From assembly GCA_020852595.1 (NCBI GenBank), contig JADZAK010000171.1, positions 1 through 39,406 on the forward strand: a stretch of DNA of 39,406 nucleotides. Reading direction: 5' to 3'. Shown here one piece after another: positions 9,175-17,429 of this stretch. Below the pieces are notes generated by a model, which did no database searches, was not told where the DNA came from, and saw only the letters and a program-made list of their open reading frames with translations. The first letter of the stretch is position 1. Every line of letters starts with the position of its first letter. The stretch comes from Rhodospirillaceae bacterium. GTDB lineage: Bacteria > Pseudomonadota > Alphaproteobacteria > Rhodospirillales > Rhodospirillaceae. The position numbers were made by a program, and so were the translations under genes.

Positions 9175-9209
9175 AACCCCTTCCACCTTCGGGTGGGAGG
9201 GGTTTTTTT
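9175..9209. terminator. Bidirectional rho-independent terminator
   Basis: A 13-bp stem (9175-9187 with 9192-9204, one G-T pair) closes a TTCG tetraloop and is followed by a run of seven T. On the other side an A run gives a T run for the minus strand. It therefore serves both the autotransporter and the converging DUF5666 gene. Confidence 0.93.
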
Positions 9210-9221
9210 ATGGGCCGAATT

Positions 9222-10328
9222 TCAAGGTGACGGCGGCGGAACCGGCGGGCGCGTTTCGTTCGGTAGCGTTGGCGGCAGCGTCGGCGGCACGAGCGCCGGG
9301 ATCACGGGATCGGTGGGCAGGGCGCCGCGGAAGATGGCGTCGCGGTCCATGAGGATGTTGCGCACCGCGAACTGGCCGTCGCGCGGCAGCGCGGGAATCA
9401 TGACGCGGTTGGGAATGAAGGTATTGCCCATGGCCAGGCGGCCTTCCAACTGAACGGGAAGCCCCGCGACCGGCCTGACTTCGGTCGGCGAAATACGCAG
9501 GCCCATGAGCCGCTCGCCCGGCACGAAGGTCTGCACGGACACCTCGCGCACACCGGCGGTAAAACGCGTCCCGGCTTGCGGGCGCACGCTCGCAACCGTG
9601 AAGCGGCCGTCGGCGGGGCGCACATCCACCATCACGGCATCGCCCGCGGCGGCGGCGTGGGCGCCGATGTCGAGCCCCGCCACGCGGCCATCCCGGACCA
9701 CACCCGCGACCATCGCATGCGTGCCGGCCCGCGGCAGACGCACAACCGAGGTGCCCTCGATCACGGCGTTGGCGTCGCGCAATCCGGACACGGCGACCCA
9801 ATCGCCGGGCGCGGCCTTTTCTCCGGCCCCGGCGGTCATGTCCGCGAGGCGGACCGTTTGGCCAAGCACGGTCAGTGTTTTGCCGTCGGCGCTGACGGTG
9901 GACACCGGCCCCAGGGCGGCCAGGCGCACATCGACGCTGGCGGCGCGGAGTTTGCCCTCGCTCTGGTCGGCTTCGATGACGACCAACTGGCCGAGGTGGA
10001 TGTCGGCCTCGGTCGCGGGATGACCTTCCAGCGTCACGACGGACGCTTCGTCGAGTTCAACCTCGTAACCGTTGACGCAGAGCGAGCCAAAGCCCGTGAC
10101 GACGCCGATGATCCCCGCACGGATGCCGGATCCGCCGAGCCCACGATCCTCCGTTCCGATCCCGCTGCCGCCCAGGCCGCGGTCGGTGGATACCAGTTGG
10201 AGCGCATCGAGGCTGCGCGGCCCCGGCGGCGTGAAGCTGCATGACGCGAAAGGAAGCGGCCCGCCCGCGCAAGACGACAGCACGGCCAGCGCACTCGCGC
10301 CAAGCAGGAGGCGCAGGGCGGGGGTCAT
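9222..10328 (-). CDS. DUF5666-domain lipoprotein
   Basis: A 368-residue predicted lipoprotein: a signal peptide ends in the lipobox LSSC with acylated C20. Residues 49-57 and 61-69 repeat the motif DRGLGGSGI, which leads into the first DUF5666 unit (GVVTGFGSLCVNGYEVELD, about 75-93). Several more small beta-barrel-like DUF5666 units follow to about residue 290, then a proline-rich tail. No enzymatic residues are evident; DUF5666 units are of unknown function. Its ATG overlaps the stop of the DUF6502 gene by four bases (ATGA), so the two are translationally coupled, and I recall the same pairing in other proteobacteria. Location is probably the outer membrane facing the periplasm. Confidence 0.85.
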   Translation of the reverse strand: MTPALRLLLGASALAVLSSCAGGPLPFASCSFTPPGPRSLDALQLVSTDRGLGGSGIGTEDRGLGGSGIRAGIIGVVTGFGSLCVNGYEVELDEASVVTLEGHPATEADIHLGQLVVIEADQSEGKLRAASVDVRLAALGPVSTVSADGKTLTVLGQTVRLADMTAGAGEKAAPGDWVAVSGLRDANAVIEGTSVVRLPRAGTHAMVAGVVRDGRVAGLDIGAHAAAAGDAVMVDVRPADGRFTVASVRPQAGTRFTAGVREVSVQTFVPGERLMGLRISPTEVRPVAGLPVQLEGRLAMGNTFIPNRVMIPALPRDGQFAVRNILMDRDAIFRGALPTDPVIPALVPPTLPPTLPNETRPPVPPPSP

Positions 10329-11191
10329 TTGGCCTTGTCCGGACCGTCGGACTGCGGTTCGTCGAGGCCCTGGTAGTAGTAGATGCCGAGCGCCATGCGG
10401 TAGGTGGCGTTTTTCTTGCCTTCATCGGCGTCGGCCAATTTCAAGGCTTCCTTGTTCAGCGCCAGCAGCGTCTTCATGCCAAGCTCGGCGGCCTGGCTTT
10501 GCAGCTTCTGAACGCTGTCGGCGGTGAGCTTGTCGTAATAGACCGCGCGCTCGAGATGCGGTTCGCCTTCTCCGAGCACATTGTGAACCACGGTGGCGAT
10601 GTGATCGCCGACATTGCGCCCCAGGAAATAGACCTTCTCGTCGAAGCCGCGCTGCGGGACGAAGGCCCCAGCATTTAAACGAATGTGTTCATTGGCATCG
10701 ACGGCGACCAGGCCCAGGCGCAGCCATTCGTCGAGGATGACGCGCGGCGAGACATCGGTGGAGACGCTGCGCACCAGGGCGTCGAACGAGGCGGTTCCGG
10801 ATTTCGCGGCGCGCGGCAACGCGGCCGGCCCGCCCTTCGCGGTGCGGAATTTACGGTCGCCGGTCCAGATGCCGATCAGGCGCGCGCCGAGCGACACGGC
10901 GGCCGGAGGACTAAGCTCCGGCGGCGGCACGCTCTGGATGCGGTTGATGTCCTTGCGCTGCAGGCCCGTGACAATGGAAAGCCGACTGACCGTGGGCACT
11001 TCGCCGGCCGCGGCCAGCGACTTCTGCGCCTCGGCGACATAGACCGTCTTCAGAAGACCAGAGAGGTAGGAAAAGGTGATGCCACGCGCGATCAGAAGCC
11101 GCACGAGGGGCCCGAGCATGCGCGTGACCGCGCGCACCAGCGCCGCGGACGGCTGCTTCATCGGCGATGAGGCGTTGGACCCGGTCGACAT
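10325..11191 (-). CDS. DUF6502 family protein
   Basis: A 288-residue soluble protein of the DUF6502 family, start taken as ATG 11191 (a GTG at 11209 would add six residues). Residues about 15-85 contain an amphipathic helical part and a helix-turn-helix-like stretch (SRLSIVTGLQRKDI), which makes DNA or protein binding possible. The middle carries a winged-helix-like segment (VILDEWLRLGLVAVD), and the C-terminus is helical and charged. It is the first gene of a two-gene unit with the DUF5666 lipoprotein (four-base overlap). Function is not established. A cytoplasmic regulator paired with an envelope lipoprotein is an odd combination that could mean sensing or quality control, but that is inference. 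Confidence 0.8.
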   Translation of the reverse strand: MSTGSNASSPMKQPSAALVRAVTRMLGPLVRLLIARGITFSYLSGLLKTVYVAEAQKSLAAAGEVPTVSRLSIVTGLQRKDINRIQSVPPPELSPPAAVSLGARLIGIWTGDRKFRTAKGGPAALPRAAKSGTASFDALVRSVSTDVSPRVILDEWLRLGLVAVDANEHIRLNAGAFVPQRGFDEKVYFLGRNVGDHIATVVHNVLGEGEPHLERAVYYDKLTADSVQKLQSQAAELGMKTLLALNKEALKLADADEGKKNATYRMALGIYYYQGLDEPQSDGPDKAK

Positions 11192-11204
11192 AGATTCTCT
11201 ATGT
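11188..11204. promoter_or_regulatory. Perfect inverted repeat over the DUF6502 start codon
   Basis: ACATAGA and TCTATGT flank TTC, with one arm overlapping the start codon at 11189-11191. This could be an operator for autoregulation, given the helix-turn-helix-like part of the protein, or a small RNA hairpin covering the start. Confidence 0.35.
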
Positions 11205-11261
11205 ATCACCGGGCGGCAGGGTCAGGAATGGGGAAAAAACCCTTAACTAGACCGAAGACGC

Positions 11262-11606
11262 CTAATAAACCCCGCAATGCGGGCAGCGCCAGGGCATGCC
11301 TTCGGCGCGCTGCGGATGGCTCTTGTTCGCCTTGGGTTTCATGAAATGGAAGATCTCGCATTCCTTGAAGAAGGCCTGCTCGGGATCGTCGTAGTACTCG
11401 AACTTGAAGCGGTTCGCCTTGCCGACGAAGGTCTTGAGCGCCTTGCGCACGTCGGAATCGGAACGGCCCACGTAGAGCAGCATGAAGCGGCCGTCGTGAC
11501 CGAGCACGCCGAGCCCGAATGTGCCGGGCGCGATGAACTTCAGTTCCTTATCGATGGATTCGATCGTGAGCGGAAAAGAGCCGCGCAGCCCAGACCCGAC
11601 CGTCAT
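11262..11606 (-). CDS. Small GIY-YIG-like protein with C-terminal zinc ribbon
   Basis: A 114-residue protein. The start at 11606 is chosen because a strong ribosome binding site (GGAGGGGG, on the minus strand) lies eight bases upstream; longer versions up to 11840 read into the divergent gene. The sequence has the outline of a GIY-YIG nuclease fold: a beta strand GTFGLGVL (28-35), YVGRSD (45-50), a Glu/Asp-rich helix around residues 73-87 (DDPEQAF..ECEIFH) and HP at 97-98. A C-x2-C pair (CPHC, 108-111) ends the chain. The first Tyr of the classic motif is replaced, so activity is uncertain. It stands alone and diverges from the 88-residue gene. It is a conserved-looking protein I cannot name. 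Confidence 0.7.
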   Translation of the reverse strand: MTVGSGLRGSFPLTIESIDKELKFIAPGTFGLGVLGHDGRFMLLYVGRSDSDVRKALKTFVGKANRFKFEYYDDPEQAFFKECEIFHFMKPKANKSHPQRAEGMPWRCPHCGVY

Positions 11607-11705
11607 TCTTAACCCCCTCCATCTCCTGGCTCTACTATAGCGGGAGGAGGCCTCGGGTAAAATATCCTGTGATTTCGCCACCCCCGCTGACATAAAGCTC
11701 GTGCC

Positions 11706-11972
11706 ATGACGTGGAAACGCCTCGATGTGAGCATGGACGCCGCCGCGACGCTGAAAACCGCGTTCGCGCAAACGTATGAGCGCGCCGGCCAGCCCCGCAA
11801 TGCCGCCGTGTTCGAGGTCGCGGACGAAGCCGGTGTACATCTCTATCTTTCGCCGGGCGCGACGGCGTTGTTCGAGACCATCTTGAAAGTCACGGCCCCG
11901 AAAAGCGGGGGCGCGCCGCCGTCCGGCGCGGCCCTGGTGTTTGGCGACGCGGGGACGTGGGGCCGGGGATGA
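11706..11972 (+). CDS. Small protein of unknown function, coupled to the EamA transporter
   Basis: An 88-residue soluble protein I do not recognise. It opens MTWKRLDVSMDAAATLKTAF, has a central strand-rich part (AAVFEVADEAGVHLYLSP) and ends in a Gly/Pro/Ala-rich tail. No signal peptide or membrane segment is seen. Its TGA overlaps the ATG of the EamA gene in an ATGA junction (11969-11972), which supports it being a real coding gene, although its own ribosome binding site is weak. A regulatory or accessory role for the transporter is possible but unsupported. Confidence 0.6.
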   Translation: MTWKRLDVSMDAAATLKTAFAQTYERAGQPRNAAVFEVADEAGVHLYLSPGATALFETILKVTAPKSGGAPPSGAALVFGDAGTWGRG

Positions 11973-12910
11973 ACGCGCGCAATCTTTGGCTGGGCATCGC
12001 CTGCGGCGCCGCCGCGGGCGCGGTGTGGGGGACCGTGTTCCTCGCTCCGAACTTCACGCGCGACTTCACGCCCTTCCAACTCGCGGTCGCGCGTTACGTC
12101 ACCTACGGGCTGATCTCGGCGCTTTTGATCGCCCCGCGCTGGCGCGCGATCGTCGCGACGCTGGGACTGCGCGAGTGGCGGGCGCTTGCGTGGATGAGCT
12201 TCGTCGGCAATATCGTCTACTTCTTCCTGCTGGGAACCGGCGTGCAGCGCGGCGGCGTGGCGATGACATCGGTCGTCATCGGTTTCCTGCCCGTGACGGT
12301 CACCGTCATTACGAGCTTCGACAAAGGCGCGATCCCACTGCGCAAACTTGTCCCCTCGCTGGTGCTGGGGACCATCGGCAGCATCTGCGTTTCCATCGAA
12401 GCGCCGCCGTCGGTGACGGGCGATGAAGGCACGCGCCTCGTCGGTGTGGCGGCGGCGGTCGGAGCGCTGTGCTGCTGGACCGCCTTCGCGGTGGCGAACA
12501 CACGCTGGCTGGCGCGGGTGCAGCACATTTCCGGCCACGACTGGAATTTGCTGGGCGGCGTGGTGACGGGCTCGCTCGCGCTGCTTTGTGTCGCCCCGGC
12601 CTTCCTATTCTCCGACGCCGCGCACCACACCGACGACTGGATGAGATTCATCGCCACGGCGGCGGGGATCGCGCTGGCGGCGTCGATCATCGGCAACATG
12701 TTCTGGAACATGGCCAGCCGCTATCTGCCGTCCACATTGGTCGGCCAGATGATCCTGTTCGAAACGCTGTTCGCGCTGCTCTACGGTTTCCTGTGGGAAC
12801 GGCGCTTCCCGACGCTGTTGGAAAGCGCGGCCATCGCGCTTTTGGTGACGAGCGTGATCCTGTGCGTCGGCGCGCACCGGCCGGCGCCGGTGCATCCGGA
12901 AACCGCGTAA
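11969..12910 (+). CDS. EamA / DMT-family transporter
   Basis: A 313-residue membrane protein with about ten hydrophobic helices in two EamA repeats (roughly 8-150 and 165-300). The opening GIACGAAAGAVWGTVFLAPN and the closing MILFETLFALLYGFLWERRFP are typical of the drug/metabolite transporter superfamily. Start ATG 11969 is preferred over the in-frame GTG at 11957 because of the ATGA overlap with the upstream 88-residue gene. The gene abuts the converging ABC-F gene with no gap: the stop at 12908-12910 is followed directly by the other stop at 12911-12913. Export of a metabolite or amino acid is typical of the family; the substrate is unknown. Confidence 0.9.
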   Translation: MNARNLWLGIACGAAAGAVWGTVFLAPNFTRDFTPFQLAVARYVTYGLISALLIAPRWRAIVATLGLREWRALAWMSFVGNIVYFFLLGTGVQRGGVAMTSVVIGFLPVTVTVITSFDKGAIPLRKLVPSLVLGTIGSICVSIEAPPSVTGDEGTRLVGVAAAVGALCCWTAFAVANTRWLARVQHISGHDWNLLGGVVTGSLALLCVAPAFLFSDAAHHTDDWMRFIATAAGIALAASIIGNMFWNMASRYLPSTLVGQMILFETLFALLYGFLWERRFPTLLESAAIALLVTSVILCVGAHRPAPVHPETA

Positions 12911-14725
<1,815 letters not shown>

Positions 14726-14831
14726 ATGCGATCTTTCAGCGGCTACGGGCGCAGGCGTTTAACCATAGGTTGCCCGCGCATTCCACTGTGAAGCGGTTGC
14801 CGATTTCACGATATCGCGTAAAGTCGCCGGC

Positions 14832-15611
14832 ATGGCTGAAGATGGCCCGCCAGCGACCGAGCCTAAACCGGCGGAACCCGAAGAGGGTAAAGCCGGCGCG
14901 GGGCGGAGCATCGCCAAAAAGACCCGGGGCGGCCGCCGCGCACGCAGCCCCGCCCCGCCGCCGCTGCCCCCGGCCGCGCGCACATTCCTGACGGCCGAAG
15001 ACGCCGCGTCCTGGTTCGTCAGCGACCTGATGGAAGTCTCGGGCTTCGTGCGCGCGAGCATGCGCCACCGATCGGGCTATTCGCATTACCGCCCGATCCT
15101 AACCAAACCGGACCCGTGGTACTTCGCGGGTCTTGTCGCATTAGAGGCCTCCAAGATCGTCGATCTGTTCCCGCCGGGGAAAGCCGACGCCATTTTGCGC
15201 GAAGTGCTGGTGCAGGCCGACGCGGCCGGCGCGCGCCATGACGTGCGGGTGTCGCATGTCGTGCTGGGCGTGATGGGCCGCTTAGGCATGGGCCAGCTTC
15301 TGCTGCACGGCAAGGTGCCGGACTATCTGATCGCCAAGGTGATGCGCATCTTGCTGGGTTCGGCGAAGACCGCCGTGCGGCTGATCCCGAACAAGGATGC
15401 CCATGAACAGGTCACCTCGGCCCTCAAGATCGGCCATCCTGTGTGGTGGCGGATGTTCGTGCGCCGGTTCGATGTCCGCCTCGGCAACGAGCCGCGGCCA
15501 CAGCCCAAGCTGATCCCCATTCCGGACCCGGATAAAGATTCCGATAAAGATCCGGATAAGGATCCGGATAAAGGCCCCGCCAAAAACCCTGGTGAGGCCG
15601 CCGCGGCGTAA
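14832..15611 (+). CDS. Protein of unknown function with charged low-complexity ends
   Basis: A 259-residue protein I do not recognise. Residues 1-50 are a Pro/Lys/Arg-rich disordered head. A structured core follows (about 52-225) with FLTAEDAASWFVSDLMEVSGFVRA and a moderately hydrophobic segment near HVVLGVMGRLGMGQLLLHG. A Pro- and Asp/Lys-rich tail contains about four copies of a DPDKD-type unit. No signal peptide is seen, and no catalytic motif. It lies alone between the diverging ABC-F gene and a converging conserved gene, and a REP-like palindrome follows its stop. The ribosome binding site is weak. Coding status is well supported by length and amino-acid composition. Confidence 0.7.
   Translation: MAEDGPPATEPKPAEPEEGKAGAGRSIAKKTRGGRRARSPAPPPLPPAARTFLTAEDAASWFVSDLMEVSGFVRASMRHRSGYSHYRPILTKPDPWYFAGLVALEASKIVDLFPPGKADAILREVLVQADAAGARHDVRVSHVVLGVMGRLGMGQLLLHGKVPDYLIAKVMRILLGSAKTAVRLIPNKDAHEQVTSALKIGHPVWWRMFVRRFDVRLGNEPRPQPKLIPIPDPDKDSDKDPDKDPDKGPAKNPGEAAAA
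15522..15574. repeat. Short tandem repeat (12-bp unit) in the 3' end of a gene
   Basis: About four imperfect copies of CCGGATAAAGAT-like units run in frame and encode a PDKD repeat in the acidic/basic tail of the 259-residue protein. Being a 12-base unit, copy-number changes would keep the frame. Confidence 0.8.
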
Positions 15612-15651
15612 CCCGCGGTAGATTAAATAACCGGATCGAAGCTTTTTCGGC

Positions 15652-15688
15652 GCATCCGCCTTCGCTAAAGCTCCGGCGGACAAGCCGG
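15652..15688. repeat. REP-like palindrome, copy A
   Basis: The core TCCGCCTTCGCTAAAGCTCC followed by GGCGGA is an imperfect palindrome (CCGCC with GGCGG arms). It lies between the stops of two converging genes. A closely similar copy, differing at two core positions, lies at 34843-34879, also between converging genes. Confidence 0.7.
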
Positions 15689-15706
15689 CGCGGCGGGATG
15701 GACTTC

Positions 15707-16216
15707 TTAGATTTTCCGGCTGTCGTAGGCCCAGTGGAGCAAGGCTTGCCGCTGGCGTTTGCGGCACCATAGGTCGCCCGGTTCGCAGTTCTTTTTGATC
15801 TGGCCGATGTGGCGGCGGATCGCTTTCCAGCGTTTGATCTGGCGCTCGTCCTCGGCAGGCATGCGCCGGCCCATGTAGTAGCGGCAGTACCACTGGAACC
15901 AGCCGCGTGGATCGTCCTCGCAGATCCATCCCTTGCGCCGCCATTCCGACAAAGGCTGGCTGGCGTCGATGCGGAAGAAGTTGAGATCGTTGTCCCGTTT
16001 ATCCGCCGCGAGCTGGGCGTGGGTGAACCAGTCGGCGGGGAATTCCTTGCGGCAGTCGGTCATGTACTTCCCGCCGAACACACCGAGGCGCAACATCTGT
16101 TTCGGCGTCAGATCGGGCGTGAACTCGGGATCGAACCTCCTGCCCATGGGCGCGGTGAGTTCGTAGCGGTAGTTCCGCTGCATCTTATCGTTGACGATGA
16201 CGGTTCTCGGTTTCAC
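15707..16216 (-). CDS. Conserved protein of unknown function, Trp/Cys-rich
   Basis: A 169-residue basic soluble protein. It is rich in Trp and Tyr (GWFQWYCRYYMGRRMP around residues 104-119) with scattered Cys (WICED, WYCRY, NCEPGDLWC) and a strongly basic helix before the C-terminus. I believe close relatives occur widely in Alphaproteobacteria, but I know no function. The start is GTG at 16216; an in-frame TGA lies three codons upstream, so the only later alternative is Met 12. The C-x6-C near residues 144-151 could bind metal. It has no operon partner: the gene converges on the 259-residue gene and lies over 200 bases from xerD. Confidence 0.82.
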   Translation of the reverse strand: MKPRTVIVNDKMQRNYRYELTAPMGRRFDPEFTPDLTPKQMLRLGVFGGKYMTDCRKEFPADWFTHAQLAADKRDNDLNFFRIDASQPLSEWRRKGWICEDDPRGWFQWYCRYYMGRRMPAEDERQIKRWKAIRRHIGQIKKNCEPGDLWCRKRQRQALLHWAYDSRKI

Positions 16217-16281
16217 GGCACATCAATCACGTTGAAAAGTCGATTTATATCAAGCGCGGCGGCGGCGGTTGAGATCAATCA

Positions 16282-16419
16282 ATGGCGGGACTGCGCAGCG
16301 CCGGCAAGGCCGATGTGCCGGTCAACTATATTCCCGCACGCGCGCCCGTGAGCGGGCGCGTCTTGCGCCGTATGCAGCAGAGCGCCGCGCTTCTGCCCGC
16401 GGGCACGCCGAGGAAGTGA
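16282..16419 (+). CDS. Possible 45-residue small protein
   Basis: An ATG-to-TGA frame of 46 codons in the otherwise empty stretch between the conserved gene (starts 16216, leftward) and the end of xerD. The peptide starts MAGLRSAGKADVPVNYIP, is basic and has no membrane segment. The ribosome site is weak. A GC-rich hairpin (8-bp stem, 16341-16348 with 16353-16360) lies within it. It may be coding, or simply the spacer. Low confidence. Confidence 0.3.
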   Translation: MAGLRSAGKADVPVNYIPARAPVSGRVLRRMQQSAALLPAGTPRK

Positions 16420-16425
16420 AGAGTT

Positions 16426-17331
16426 CTACAGCACGATGTCGGCGAGCGGGTGATTTTCGGTCACGAGGCGGCGCAAGCGTTCGTCGAGCACATGGGTATA
16501 GATTTGTGTGGTCGAGATGTCCGCGTGCCCAAGCATTTGTTGCAGTGCGCGCAAGTCGGCGCCGTTGGCGAGCAGATGGGTCGCAAAGGAGTGGCGCAGC
16601 ACATGCGGCGAGACGCGAGAGGGTGAGATTCCGGCGGCAACCGCGATCTCCTTCAACAGAAGCGCGAAGCCGGTGCGTGTGAGATAGCCTTCGCGGCTAT
16701 CGGATGGAAAAAGCCAGCGCGAACTTTTTGCCGCCTTCGGGATGTAACTTTCGCGCACGTCGAGATAAGCCGTGAGCGCGCCGAGCGCCGCCTCGCCGAC
16801 GGGCACCATGCGCTCCTTATTCCCCTTCCCGCGCACGATGATGGCCGGTGTGTTGCGCGGCATGGCGTTGAGCGGAAGCGAAACGAGCTCAGAGACACGA
16901 AGGCCCGTCGCGTACAGAAGCTCGAGCATCGCCGCGGCGCGCAGGCCCTGGCGCCCTTCGAGGCCGCGCGCGGCGGCCAGCAGGCGCTCCACCTCTTCCG
17001 CCGTCAGATATTTCGGCAAGGGGCGGCCCAGGCGCGGGCTTTCCAACGCGGCCGCCGGATCGTCGGCACGCACGCCCTCGGCATAGAGGAACTTGAAGAA
17101 CTGGCGCAGGCAGGACAACCGCCGCGCCGCGGTGCGCGGCGCGAGGCCCATGGTGTTCATGTGATCGAGATAACGCCGCAGGCCCTCGCTATCGGCCGTG
17201 GCGGGATCGTGTTTCAGCACGCCGGTGACATCGTCGAGATCGCGGCGGTAGGCCTCGAGGGTGCGCGGCGACGCCCCCCGCTCGACCGCGAGCATCTCGA
17301 GGAAATTCTCAACGTGGCGTGAGTTGCTCAT
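16426..17331 (-). CDS. xerD: Site-specific tyrosine recombinase XerD
   Basis: A 301-residue chromosome-dimer resolution recombinase, partner of XerC at the dif site under FtsK control. An N-terminal SAM-like core-binding domain (about 4-88) precedes the catalytic domain. The full catalytic set is present with the same spacing as the Escherichia coli enzyme: R145, K169, H243, R246, H269 and Y278. The KGNKER hairpin and the LGH-ADISTTQIYTH ending are typical of XerC/D. The start is ATG 17331. The order xerD, large exported protein (opposite side of a 98-base gap, same strand) and then divergent aroK-aroB is common in Alphaproteobacteria. This is a housekeeping recombinase and not a sign of a mobile element. 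Confidence 0.93.
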   Translation of the reverse strand: MSNSRHVENFLEMLAVERGASPRTLEAYRRDLDDVTGVLKHDPATADSEGLRRYLDHMNTMGLAPRTAARRLSCLRQFFKFLYAEGVRADDPAAALESPRLGRPLPKYLTAEEVERLLAAARGLEGRQGLRAAAMLELLYATGLRVSELVSLPLNAMPRNTPAIIVRGKGNKERMVPVGEAALGALTAYLDVRESYIPKAAKSSRWLFPSDSREGYLTRTGFALLLKEIAVAAGISPSRVSPHVLRHSFATHLLANGADLRALQQMLGHADISTTQIYTHVLDERLRRLVTENHPLADIVL

Positions 17332-17429
17332 GACGAAGCATCCAACCTGCTCGGCGTCTGCTCCATTTTTTTAATGTGCCCGGCCTTGCCCGAAAACCGC
17401 TTCACACTTTTCGGGGCCAGGCACTCTGC

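Noticed and set aside
16426-17331. XerD as evidence of an integrated element
   Set aside because: Catalytic spacing and context match the chromosomal housekeeping recombinase; no repeats or cargo flank it.
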